From: Muraenolepis orangiensis
Taxonomy: Eukaryota; Chordata; Actinopteri; Gadiformes; Muraenolepididae
Assembly: GCA_027704905.1 (NCBI GenBank)
Contig: CM051001.1
Span: 27,783,237 to 27,847,236, forward strand
DNA: 64,000 bases
Reading direction: 5' to 3'
In this document: positions 46,549 through 57,561 of the stretch, one piece after another
How the letters are laid out: each line of letters begins with the position of its first letter
Position numbering within the stretch: position 1 is the stretch's first letter
Program-made: the position numbers and the translations under genes
The notes under the pieces: model-generated
Seen by the model: only the letters and a program-made list of their open reading frames with translations
Databases searched by the model: none
What the model was told of the DNA's origin: nothing

Positions 46549-49500
46549 GTGAGATATGCTAATATGCTAATGGAGCTCTGTTTTAGTTTCCTAACCTGTA
46601 CAGCACTTTGGATGCTAGGGCTTATTTAAACACGCTTTAAAAATACAATAACTGGACTCAACCCTTCTGTCTGTCTGTGTTTCCCTGCTGGTCCAGCCGG
46701 TCTTCAAAACCCTACCGGGTCAGAAGTTGAGCCGGCTGGACCTGGGCGGGGCACCGGGGACCGCCCAGGAGAAGATCTTCGTGTGTTCCGGCTCGGAGGT
46801 CCGAGGCTTCACCAAGAAGGGGAAGCAGTTCCTCACTTTCGAGGCCAACCTCACAGAGAGCATCACGGCCATGTAGGAGGACTACGCCCTCGCGTTGACC
46901 TTTTATATTAACACTAATATTCACACTAACATTTACGCTAACATTTACGTCTCTTCTTGGTCTCCGGTGCGTTTTGAAGGCGTGTGTCCGGTGCAGACCT
47001 GTTTGTGTGTGCCAGCTACATCTACAACCACTACTGTGACTGTAAAGACCAAAACTACTTCCTCTCTGGAGACAAGATCAACGACATCACCTGCGTGACA
47101 TCACCACACCTGCCGCGCCCCGCCCCCGTCCTCGCGTGCCAGGACCGCCTCCTCCGGGTGCTCCAGGTGGGTCTGTTACTACTGGTGGATCTGTTACTAC
47201 AGGTGTTACTACAGGTGGGTCTGTTACTACTGGTGGATCTGTTACTACAGGTGTTACTACAGGTGGGTCTGTTACTACAGGTGTTACTACAGGTGGGTCT
47301 GTTACTACATGTGTTACTACAGGTGGGTCTGTTACTACTGGTGGATCTGTTACTACAGGTGTTACTACAGGTGGGTCTGTTACTACAGGTGTTACTACAG
47401 GTGGGTCTGTTACTACTGGTGGATCTGTTACTACAGGTGTTACTACAGGTGGGTCTGTTACTACAGGTGTTACTACAGGTGGGTCTGTTACTACAGGTGG
47501 GTCTAGTACTACATGTGTTACTACAGGTGGGTCTGTTACTACAGGTGGGTCTGTTACTACTGGTGGATATGTTACTACAGGTGTTACTACAGGTGGGTCT
47601 GTTACTACAGGTGGGTCTAGTACTACAGGTGTTACTACAGTTGGGTCTGTTACTACAGTTGGGTCTGTTACTACAGGTGGGTCTGTTACTACTGGTGGGT
47701 CTGTTACTACAGGTGGATCTAGTACTACAGGTGGGTCTGTTACTACAGGTGGGTCTAGTACTACAGGTGTTACTACAGTTGGGTCTGTTACTACAGGTGG
47801 GTCTGTTACTACAGGTGGGTCTGTTACTACAGGTGGGTCTAGTACTACAGGTGCTACTACAGGTGGGTCTGTTACTACAGGTGGGTCTGTTACTACTGGT
47901 GGATATGTTACTACAGGTGTTACTACAGGTGGGTCTGTTACTACAGGTGGGTCTAGTACTACAGGTGCTACTACAGGTGGGTCTGTTACTACAGGTGGGT
48001 CTGTTACTACAGGTGTTACTGTAACTACAAGTGGGGTTAGTTAGTGTTTTATTCCTTACTGTATCATGGTTTTTATGTTCTGTTTGATTCCAGGGGTCAG
48101 ACCTGCTGTATAACGTGCAGCTCCCAGGCCCCCCCTCGGTCCTGGAGCTGTACAACAAAGATGGAGGCAAGTCCACTCCTGGAGAGAGTAGATGTAGGAA
48201 TCAGAAATACTAGCGAGGCGAGGTCAACACTGGCCTGTTGATATCACATGCCAGTGACATTCAATTTGACAGTGCTTCATTGACACACTAAATGTCTACT
48301 AGATGTCTACTAATCTACTAGAACTTCGCTCACACCGCGTCCCGTCTGACCCTTGACCCTTGACCCCTGACCCCAGGTGAGGATGTCCTCTACGGGACGG
48401 CTGATGGTAAAATCGGCCTCCTGAAGATCGGGGAGACGTCAGCGGTGTCCCAGTGGGAGATCGACAACCACAAGAAGAAAGGAGGTATTTCATATATAGC
48501 GTAGGGGTTAGACAGTACATAGATGGGTCAATAAGGAGTAGGTAGGGGTTAGACGGTACAGAGACGGGTCATTAAGGAGCAGGTAGGGGTTAGACAGTAC
48601 ATAGACAGGTCATTAAGGAGCAGGTAGGGGTTAGACAGTACAGAGACGGGTCATTAAGGAGCAGGTAGGGGTTAGACAGTACAGAGACGGGTCATTATGG
48701 AGCATCATAGTGTGTTGTCCTGCAAGGAGTCCGCTGCATCGATACGTATGACATCATCGGCGACGGTGTCAGCGACCTTCTGATTGGCCGAGACGACGGT
48801 AGCGTGGAGGTCTACGGCTTCGACGGCTCCGGGGAGCCCACGCTGCGCTTTGAACACGTGAGTCTGGGAACCGTGACGACCTCTAACCTCTGACCTCTAC
48901 AGCCAGGAGCCAGGCATCCTGGTGACCTTTCAACCCTCCCCCCCCCCCCCCACTAACAACCTAGGGGGTTTTACCGTGCAAGCATGCATCCCCCAGGGGC
49001 GCCAGAGGGCTTGAAGGACTTTTGAATGAATTATTTTTCAATTCATTAAATTAATTAATTAATAGTAACATTGGTAGGTATTTCACACTGTTTTAAAAGC
49101 CTGTTTTAACCAACGGCAGAGCGTCTGTCGGTTGACTCAGATGTGGACGCTGTAGTTCTACTGTCATTCCTTCATCCACTGTGTGCTTTCCTGTCACTGT
49201 ATTAAAGGGCAAGTGTGGTGATCAGGTGTGTCTCCCCCCAGATGTTGTCTGAGAGCGTGACGTCCATCCAGGGGGGGTGTGTCGGGAAGGAGTCCTACGA
49301 TGAGGTCATCACTGCCACTTACACAGGTCTCACGCCACTCTCTTCACGCTGCTAGCAGAGCACATGTTGGCTAGCATGCAGCTAGACTAGCTAAATATAG
49401 TAGTTGTTTATGGTGGCTGTCTATTGCTATTATAGATATAGTAGCTATCTGCGACTCTGCTTCTGATAGCTACCATAGCATTAGCTATAATAAATAGTAG

Positions 49501-51991
49501 TATGGGAGCAGAGTCAATGGTAGCTGTCTGATGGCTGTCTGTGGTAGGTATCCACGGTAGCTAACAATAGTAGCTATCTCTGCTTGCTAACTACAGTATC
49601 TATCTGTGGTGGCTAACTGCGATATCTATCTGTGGTCGATAATTACATTAGCTATCTGTGGTCGCTAACTACAGTTTCTATGTAGTGGGGTCCTGGAGAT
49701 ATGGGACCTGTATCTCTGTAGTGTTATTAGCTGGTGTTTAGCAGTGTATTGGATGTGGTCCTCCAGGCTGGGTGACCGGACTGACCACCGAGCCTCAGAA
49801 GGCGGAAGCCGGCCCCGGGGACGAGCTGCGAATGAGCAAGGAGACCCAGACCAAAGTATCCGCTCTGAGGTACACAACATTTAACTACACTACCCACAAC
49901 ACACCAGTGCTAGGCACATAAATGTATATTTAACTACACTACCCACAATGCACCTGTACTATGCACATAATTGTAGCAATGTTTCACTAAAACACACCTG
50001 CAGACAGTGTACTGTAGCAACCAATGTTAACTACATTGTACTTTGTAGTAACTACATAGTTACAGTTACTTATAGTAACTATTTAGTAACTACATAGTAA
50101 CTAATGTAGCTACTATGTAGTTGTAGTTACTGTCATATAGCTATGCTTACTATGTACATAGCTACATATGTAGTAAGTACATAGTAACTAGTAACAGTAT
50201 ATAGTAACTAGTAACAGTACATAGTAACATAGTAACTAACTTATGTAGTAAGTACATAGTAACTAATGTATAGTTACCATGTTGTTACTATGTAGTTGTA
50301 ATTAGTATGTTTACTTTTCTGAAGTTACTACATTACCCACGATGCCTCTCTGCTGCTGTGTCCCAGGCTGGAGTTGGAGCAGCTGCAGGGCCGGGTTCTG
50401 CAGGGCCGTGAGCGGTACCAGCAGACGGCCCAGTCCAGCACGGCGGTGTCGGCGGTTCCCGTGTTCAGCATCAACGACAAGTTCACGCTGTGCCAGGACG
50501 ACGCTAGCTACAGCCTCACGCTGGAGGTCCAGACCCCCATCGACAACCTGCTACTGCAGGTCAGAGAAGGGCTCACAAACATGTTGAGAAAGCATGCTAA
50601 TGAACATGCTATTGTGATGCTAGACACACTACACACGGTACATGAAAACCTGCTCATACACATACTAATCGTTTGGAAAACTACAACGCTAATCTACTGC
50701 TAATAGTTGGAGCGAGCTAATCCAAATGTTGTCAAGGCAATGTTGTGTTCGGGCAAACAAGTATGCCAAGATAGCATGCTAACTTTTGGTACTCCAGAGC
50801 GACGTGCCGATTGACTTGCTGGACGTGGATAAGAACTCAGCGGTGGTCAGCTTCAGCGAATGTGACTCAGAGGTGAGGAAGCACCGCCCAGGTCGAAGGT
50901 CACAGCGAAACACACCTTTTGAGCCCGCCTGTACACTCACGCCTGTCTGACCTCTGACCTTCAGCAGCCCAACGGGAACTTCCTGTTGGCGACGTATCGT
51001 TGCCAGGCCAACACCACCAGGCTGGAGCTGAAGGTGAGCTGGTCGTCATAGCAATATGTACCAGGGCTAACACAGTAGGGTCATAGCAATATGTACCAGG
51101 GCTAACACAGTAGGGTCATAGCAATATGTACCAGGGCTAACACAGTAAGGTTATAGCAATATATACCAGGGCTAACACAGTAGCGTCATAGCAATATGTA
51201 CCAGGGCTAACACAGTAGGGTCATAGCAATATGTACCAGGGCTAACACAGTAGCGTCATAGCGACCATGGCTAACACATTAGCGTCATAGCAATATGAAC
51301 CAGGGGCTAACAACACAGGAGCAAGGCGCTACCAGTTGTAGCCTCCGTGATGTCACGGGTCACATGACCAACGGTGTGGTCATGTGACGGTGTGGTCAAG
51401 GTGTGGTCACAGACAGAGCGTAATGCGGGTGGTGTTGCAGGTGAGGTCTATCGAGGGCCAGTACGGGACCCTGCAGGCCTACATCACGCCCCGCCTGCAG
51501 CCCAAGACCTGCCAGCTACGTCGCTACCCCATCAAACCGCTGTCCCTCCACCAGAGAACACACAGCCTGCAGCAGGACCGGTCAGCACCTCCACCCACAC
51601 CACACCTCCAGAGCTGTCCATCGCTAGAGCTACATGGCTATAGCTCTACATCTCTATATCTACATCTCTATATATCTGTGTTGACTTCTCTCTTTCTCAT
51701 GCTCATTCTTTTTCTCTTTCTTTTATTCTATCTCCCTCCCTCCCTCCCTCCCTCCCTCCCTCCCTCCCTCCCTCCCTCCCTCCCTCCCTCCCTCCCTGTC
51801 TGTCTGTCTGTCTCTGTCTCCTCCAGTCCTATGAACCGGCTGAGTCTGGTGGGTCAGTTCAGCCTGGCTGAGATCCACTCGTGGGTGGTCTTCTGTCTGC
51901 CAGAGGTCCCTGAGAAGCCCCCTGTGGGGGACACCGTCACCCTCCACTTCCTCAACACTTTCCTGGGCACCCAGCTGGAGGCCACCTACTG

Positions 51992-52037
<46 letters not shown>

Positions 52038-52044
52038 ATATGAC

Positions 52045-52140
<96 letters not shown>

Positions 52141-53628
52141 CTATACACCATGTCCTTGTGTTGTTCTACAGTAAAGGAGAAGGTCACTTCAGGTCAGACA
52201 ACATATCCACCATCTCCATCCTCAGCGATGTTCTCTCTAAGGAGGCCACACAGCGCAAGGTCAACCTCAACGTCTCCTACGGTGCGTCCATGACCTTATC
52301 ACACGACCTTATCACATGACCTCATCACACGACCTTATCACATGACTTCATCACACAACCTCATCAGATGACCTCATCACATGACCTCATGTTGTATGAA
52401 AAATGATGGTGTCTGTTCTAACAGTGACTCTGTGTTGTATGGATAGTGATGTGTTCTAACAGTGACTCTGTGTTGTATGGATAGTGATGGTGTGTTCTAA
52501 TGGTGACTCTGTGTTGTATGGATAGTGATGTGTTCTAACAGTGACTCTGTGTTGTATGGATAGTGATGGTGTGTTCTAACAGTGACTCTGTGTTGTATGG
52601 ATAGTGATGTGTTCTAACAGTGACTCTGTGTTGTATGGATAGTGATGGTGTGTTCTAATGGTGACTCTGTGTTGTATGGATAGTGATGTGTTCTAACAGT
52701 GACTCTGTGTTGTATGGATAGTGATGTGTTCTAATGGTGACTCTGTGTTGTATGGATAGTGATGTGTTCTAACAGTGACTCTGTGTTGTATGGATAGTGA
52801 TGGTGTGTTCTAATGGTGACTCTGTGTTGTATGGATAGTGATGGTGTGTTCTAATGGTGACTCTGTGTTGTATGGATAGTGATGTGTTCTAACAGTGACT
52901 CTGTGTTGTATGGATAGTGATGGTGTGTTCTAATGGTGACCGTATTTTCTAGATATAAATGACGAGTCTGTGAGCCACACTCTGAGGATGATTCATCCGC
53001 AGCTGGAGGAGCAGCTGCTGCTGGCCAAGAAGGTTCAGCTGATCGACGCCCTTAAGGTAACATGACGTTTATCTGGAGGACGTTTTTGGATGGTGATTTG
53101 TATCACTCTTTACACGCTGTATTCCTCTTTCTCTCTCTCTCTATGTCCCTCTCCGTCTCTGTCTCTGTCCCTCCCTCCAGGAGCTGCAGGTCCATGAGGG
53201 TACGGCTGACTTCCTGATCCCGGAGTACCGCAGCATCCTGGACCAGTCCCAGCATCTTCTGGACGAGTACAAGAAACAACCGGCCCACCTGGAGAGACTC
53301 TACGGTTAGAACATACTGTACCTTTAACTATCATATACATGTAGAACACACCATACTGTACCTTTAACTATCAGCACACCGTACTGGACCTTTAACTATC
53401 AGCACACCCATCATAAACATACTATATATATATATAACAAATAGTAATATTGATCAAAATATGACCATGTATATTTCTCTATCTGTGTGGTCAGGTATGA
53501 TCACGGACCTCTACATCGATAAGTTCAAGTTCAAAGGTCAGAATGTGAAGTCAAAGGTGTCCTCGTTGTTGGAGATCCTGGACAACTACGACCTCCAGTC
53601 CCTCCTGGCGTTCTTCAGTGAAGCTTAG
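45870..53628 (+). CDS. bbs7: BBS7, Bardet-Biedl syndrome 7 protein, BBSome subunit (19 coding exons, 712 aa)
   Basis: Coding exons: 45870-45905, 46018-46083, 46169-46231, 46697-46872, 46980-47166, 48094-48166, 48377-48484, 48727-48857, 49242-49326, 49767-49869, 50367-50559, 50798-50872, 50968-51033, 51441-51580, 51827-51991, 52172-52281, 52953-53056, 53181-53304, 53495-53628. They sum to 2139 nt with TAG, all phases closing; human BBS7 is 715 aa. BBS7 sits in the BBS2-BBS7-BBS9 core of the BBSome, the coat that moves membrane proteins through cilia (established knowledge). The N-terminal beta-propeller covers about residues 1-320 (FGMKKGE, RGFTKKGKQFL, CQDRLLRVLQ, IGRDDGSVEVY). A coiled coil lies near 330-365. 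The GAE/platform and C-terminal helical regions follow (SIEGQYGTLQAY, HSWVVFCLPEVPEKPP, QPAHLERLYGMITDL). Intron 6 uses a GC donor. Exon 13 has a CAGCAG acceptor, so it could start at 50965. Many introns carry tandem arrays. Confidence 0.98.
46240..46545. repeat. CTGTCTCTACTGT repeat in bbs7 intron 3
   Basis: Degenerate 12-15-bp units starting 8 nt after the donor, then a short (CT)n. Confidence 0.85.
47167..48040. repeat. Donor-copy minisatellite filling bbs7 intron 5
   Basis: Units of ACAGGTGGGTCTGTTACT and the shorter TACAGGTGTTACT form begin exactly at the exon 5 donor (CTCCAG|GTGGGTCTG). In the bbs7 frame there is no stop until TAA at 48022-48024. Confidence 0.95.
48167..48172 (+). other. 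bbs7: GC-type 5' splice site of bbs7 intron 6
   Basis: Exon 6 ends GGAG|GCAAGT, the classic strong GC-AG donor. The next exon (48377) enters with GT GAG GAT, which needs one pending base. The nearby GT at 48171 would leave two pending bases and put TGA in frame at once. The GC donor is therefore required by the reading frame. Confidence 0.9.
48503..48702. repeat. 41-bp minisatellite, locus 2 (inverted), bbs7 intron 7
   Basis: About five copies of the reverse complement of the unit at 10740-11167 (AGACAGTACAGAGACGGGTC), starting 18 nt after the donor. Confidence 0.95.
49370..49690. repeat. Degenerate TAGCTATCTGTGG repeat in bbs7 intron 9
   Basis: Irregular copies of GCTATCTGTGGTNGCTAACTA. 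Confidence 0.6.
50000..50330. repeat. Degenerate TAGTAACTA repeat in bbs7 intron 10
   Basis: Irregular AGTAACTACATAGTAACTA and complementary GTTACTATGTAGTTAC copies, which give internal self-complementarity. Confidence 0.7.
50965..50968 (+). other. bbs7: Tandem NAGNAG acceptor of bbs7 exon 13
   Basis: TTCAGCAG offers two acceptors three bases apart. Use of the first adds one Gln before PNGNFLL, and the second gives the family-typical spacing after DSE. Both keep frame, so two isoforms differing by one residue are possible. Confidence 0.6.
51043..51310. repeat. 35-bp minisatellite in bbs7 intron 13
   Basis: About seven copies with TCATAGCAATATGTACCAGG and GCTAACACAGTAGG, starting about 10 nt after the donor. 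Confidence 0.93.
51730..51815. repeat. CCCT and TGTC microsatellites in bbs7 intron 14
   Basis: (CCCT)n then (TGTC)n immediately before the exon 15 acceptor, extending its pyrimidine tract. Confidence 0.95.
51993..52136. repeat. Facing CA and GT microsatellites in bbs7 intron 15
   Basis: (CA)n begins at the donor itself (TACTG|GTACACACA) and runs to 52034. A 12-nt spacer leads to (GT)n at 52047-52136. The two tracts are complementary and fill most of the 180-nt intron. Confidence 0.95.
52285..52940. repeat. ATCACATGACCTC repeat and 38/42-bp minisatellite in bbs7 intron 16
   Basis: Short TCATCACATGACC units (52290-52390) follow the donor at once. About 14 copies of GTGACTCTGTGTTGTATGGA plus a variable end come next, reaching the branch region of exon 17. 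Confidence 0.95.
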
Positions 53629-54215
53629 TGTAGATAAGGTATATTATATTATTATTATATTCTAATAATATATATATATTATATATATATTAGATAAATT
53701 ATCTAAGGTATAGATAATATAAGAGTTCTGTTTGACAATCTGAATATCAGCACGGAGGCCATTTTGTAGAAAATATACTGTATCAACTTTTTTGTGTGTT
53801 TTGGAATACTGGTTCTCAACTGGTGGGTCGAGGTCCAAAGGTGGGTCACAGAACAGATACCAAACCTTCATCTTTAGAAAGAAGCCCATGAATTAAGTAA
53901 TGTTTTGATATAAATTCATGTTTCAATGTCTTACTATTTCATTGGGTTTTGCCCCAATTATTGCAGTTTTTTGTTTGATCAATTTGATACATTTTTCACA
54001 GTACATGAGGCTGTAAGGTTGTAACTTAATGAGACCATTTGTAGGTATTTTTACACAAATCTTAATAGGTCAAACATAATAAAAGTGTAATTATTTACAG
54101 CCTATCTGATGTACAGTCACACCTACGTGGATGTTTGACAATAAAACATACAAATATACATTTTGTAGAATAAATGTGTGTGACATGATGGAATAAAGTC
54201 ACTAATGTGTGTACC
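53629..54215 (+). other. bbs7: bbs7 3' UTR and candidate poly(A) signals
   Basis: An AT-rich stretch after the TAG (dense TA repeats at 53640-53700) leads to AATAAA at 54140-54145 and again at 54192-54197. Around 53810-53880 the sequence resembles the GGTTCTCAACTGGTGGGTC end of a common fish hAT-type element. The true end cannot be chosen from sequence alone. Confidence 0.5.
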
Positions 54216-54494
54216 GGTATGTGTTTATCCACCTATTCCCCAGTTCATAGTAACGTAAATAAGTAACTAATCCAATAAGTGATCATAACGGTTCACATTT
54301 TCCGATTTGTTTCAAGGACACTTCTTATATCCAGAAAACAACAAGTAGTAGGTATCATTAAAGGACTTCTTCAAATGTGCAACAAATAAGTTTCAGTTAA
54401 ATGTACTCATACAATATCCATGTAGAATATAACAAAGATCAGTAATACAATTTGTATGACTTTATGAAAAGTAAAAATGTTTCACACAGATGTG

Positions 54495-54930
54495 GTTTAT
54501 TTGTCCCGTGCATAAGGTAAGGTACAGTGTACATTGCACAGTGAAATGTTATAGGCAACTACAAAGACATTGCCCACCACAGCCACAAACTGTACTCACT
54601 TTTACCGTCAGGCAGGCGATACCGCAGTATCAAGTGCCGTACAAATAGACTCCGAGATAGCTTCCACAGTCAGGCCATCAGGCTACTGAACAAGGGCGTA
54701 TAGCATATAACAATGTATATTTTATTACATAGATTTTTATATAATATTGCTCTTTTCTGTGCCAATATATTGCATTTTATAAATTGCATTTTTATTTTTA
54801 TTTTTAAACTTTATTCTATTTTTATCTTATTTTTATAACTGCTGTCTGTCGTCGGGTATTGCACATAAGATTTTCACACCACTGCTTTATACTTGTGTAA
54901 ACTGTGAAGTGACAATAAACTTGACTTGAC
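54495..54930 (+). mobile_element. L2-type LINE 3' end fragment
   Basis: One frame gives SLLPSGRRYRSIKCRTNR and DSFHSQAIRLLNKGV before a stop, the usual C-terminus of L2 RT proteins. The 3' UTR ends GTGACAATAAACTTGACTTG. Confidence 0.75.
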
Positions 54931-56807
54931 AGAGATGTGCTCAAAAGTACAACATGTTTTACTAAACTACAAGAATTTCACAAATACCCAAATGTACATA
55001 CTTTTCACAGAATCATGGCTTAACAGTGCTGACCGTGCTATTGAGCTAACTGGGCTCACTCTACACAGAGCGAACAGATCAGCTGAGGGCTCCGGTAAAA
55101 CCAGGGGTGGAGGTTTGTGCGTTTGTATTTACAAGGCTTGGTGCACAGAGACTACCACCATTGAGAGCCACTGCTCTGCTAATGTGCAATACCTAATGGT
55201 TAAATGTAGAACCTTTTACCAACCCAGGGAAATTACAGCTACCGTTAGAACTGCGGCCTACATACCTCCAGATGCTAACACTAAGCTTGCTATGAAAAAA
55301 CTTTACTCTGCTATTAACAAACAGCAGAACTCTCACCCAGAGGCAGCCTTTGGCTGATGCTGACAAAGCCGTCCCCCTCCCCCACCTTGGACAGTGTCAT
55401 CATGTCTCTTTGTTCATGCTGCCTAAGTACGCCACTCACAGCCACTCATCAAGCGTGTAAAGCCCACCGTTAGGACAGTCAAAGTGTGGCCTGAGGAAGC
55501 AGACTCTTTGCGGAACCGGTTCCTACACACGGATTGGAGTTTGCCTTCCAGTCCACCCTGGACTCCCACACCTCCTCTGATTTGGATTAAATCAACTCCA
55601 GCATTGACACTGTCACCACCCTTAAACAGATCACAACATTCCCCAACCAGAAGCCGTGGATGAACAGAAAAGTCCGCCTAATCCTAAAGGCACGTGATAC
55701 TGCTTTTAGATCGGGTGATGAACAGGCCTACTAATCTGCCAGGGCTAATCTGAAAAAGGGCATAAAGCTGGCCAAGCTCAACCACAAGCGTAGGGTTGAA
55801 GACCACTTCCAACAACTCTGATCCCGGACGCATGCAGGGCATCCAGGCCATTACGGACTGGGCACTGAGCAGAACAAATGCACGTGAGGCAGCTGGTCCT
55901 GATGGCATCCTCGGTCGCGTGCTTAGGAACCTAGGAAGCTGACCGAGGTCCTAACTGACCTTTTCAACATGTCACTAGCTCAGGCAGTTGTTCCAGCGTT
56001 CTTTAAAACCACCTCCATTGTGCTAGTGCCAAAACACTCCTCTGCAACGAGCCTCAACGACTTTCCGCCCTGTTGCCCTCACCTCAAATCTGGCCTCTCA
56101 CCCTCTCTGGATAAACACCAATTTGCCTACCGTGAGAAAAGGAGCATGGAGGACGCCATTTCCTCAGCCCTTCACTCTGCTCTCTCCCACCTGGAGGAGA
56201 GCAACACCCACGTGAGAATGCTGTTCATCGACTTCAGCTCAGCATTCAACACCATCATCCCCTGCAAACTCATCTTCAAACTTGGTGACCTTATGGAAAC
56301 CAAGAACCTTCACATTAACCCCTCTGTCTGTTACTGGTTATTGGACTTCCTAACCAACAGACCCCAACAGTCTGTCAGGTTAGACAATCTCACCTTTTCC
56401 ACCCTCACCCTGAACACCGACGTCCCACAGGGCTGTGTGCTGAGCCCCTGCCTCTACACACCATCATCAAGTTTGCAGACGACACAACGGTGGTGGGCCT
56501 CATCAAAAACAACAATGAGGCAGCCTACAGGGAGGAGGTCCAGCACCTGGCGGTGTAGTGCGCCGAAAACAACCTGGCCCTCAACACCAAGAAAATCAAG
56601 GATCTCATCGTGGACTTCAGGAAGACCTGAGCTGGCGTGCATGCCCACATCCTCATCAACGAGGTGGAGGTTGAGTGTATCTTTAGCTTCAAATTCCTGG
56701 GGGTCCACATCTTCGAGGACCTCTCTTGGACCCTAAACACTGTCTTACTGGTCAAGAAGGCTCACCAGCGTCTCTTCTTCCTGAGAAAGAAGAGAATAAT
56801 ACAGTTT

Positions 56808-57110
56808 TCACACTGCATACGGTATCGACTCCCGTATTAGTTAATACGGGAGTCGATACCGTATTAGTTAGTGCGCATTGAATACACTTATGTTCACACT
56901 TTCTTCTAATTTGCGATTCGCTGTGAACTCGATACCAGGTTTTGATACCAAGATTCTGTTCAAACACACACACGGAAAGCGAAACCCCTAGTAGTTTTAT
57001 TGCTTTGCACCCAAACTAGTTACTTTGGGATCTAAACCACCTACCCAAGGTGGATTAGTTAATGCGCACTAGTTGGGTAGCGAATGCGCATTACTTGCCA
57101 GTGTGAAAGC
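56808..57110. mobile_element. Small TIR element (MITE-like) inside the LINE
   Basis: It interrupts the LINE frame between RKKRIIQ and FYRCAIES. The ends TTTCACACTG (left) and CAGTGTGAAA (right) are inverted repeats of a common fish MITE style. Internal copies of TTAGTTAATGCGCA and TTAGTTAGTGCGCA lie in the same orientation. The target duplication is not clear. Confidence 0.5.
56817..56864. other. Perfect 23-bp inverted repeat with 2-nt loop
   Basis: Arms 56817-56839 and 56842-56864 are exact reverse complements. The hairpin lies near the left end of the TIR element. Confidence 0.95.
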
Positions 57111-57153
57111 AAAAGCGACCTGTCCCCTCTGAGGGGACAGGTCGCTTTTGCTT
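57107..57153. other. Perfect 23-bp inverted repeat with 1-nt loop
   Basis: Arms 57107-57129 and 57131-57153 are exact reverse complements. The hairpin begins at the right end of the TIR element. Part of the arm (ACAGGTCGCTTTT) recurs at 57157-57170. Confidence 0.95.
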
Positions 57154-57407
57154 ACTAACAGGTCGCTTTTCGCTTTTTTGCTTTTCGTTTTTACCGGTGT
57201 GCCATTGAAAGCTTACTCAGTAACTGCATCACAGTGTGGTACGGCAACTGCACTGTCTCAGACCGGAAAGAGCTGCAGAGGGTGGTGAAAACCACCCAAC
57301 GCATCATTGGATTACCCCTCCCTGCAATAAACACTACCCACCACAAACAGTGTCTGAGGAAGGCAAGTAGCATTTTCAAAGACACCTGGACTGTTTGGCT
57401 TCCTCCA

Positions 57408-57452
57408 AGTCAAGTCAAGTCAAGTTTTTTGTCACTTCACAGTTTACACAAG
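57408..57452 (-). mobile_element. Antisense LINE tail fragment
   Basis: The sequence is the reverse complement of the last about 45 bp of the element at 54495-54930 ((TTGAC)n, ACAATAAACTTGACTTGAC region), so that family also inserted here in the opposite direction. Confidence 0.65.
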
Positions 57453-57512
57453 TATAAGCAATGAGACTCATTACTCATTGCTTATAGCCTGCTTGTAGCC
57501 ATTGCTTATAGC

Positions 57513-57561
57513 CTGCTTGACTCATATAGTGCCTCCCAGAGGGACTATATGAGTCAAGCAG
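57513..57561. other. 18-bp inverted repeat with 13-nt loop
   Basis: Arms 57513-57530 and 57544-57561 are exact reverse complements. The left arm follows a direct duplication of ATTGCTTATAGCCTGCTTG. Confidence 0.9.

Noticed and set aside
48171..48172. GT donor for bbs7 intron 6
   Set aside because: It would place TGA in frame immediately after the junction, and its context is poor. The GC donor fits frame and consensus.
47055..48176. 373-aa minus-strand frame rich in CSNRPT
   Set aside because: Antisense reading of the bbs7 intron 5 array overlapping bbs7 exon 5.
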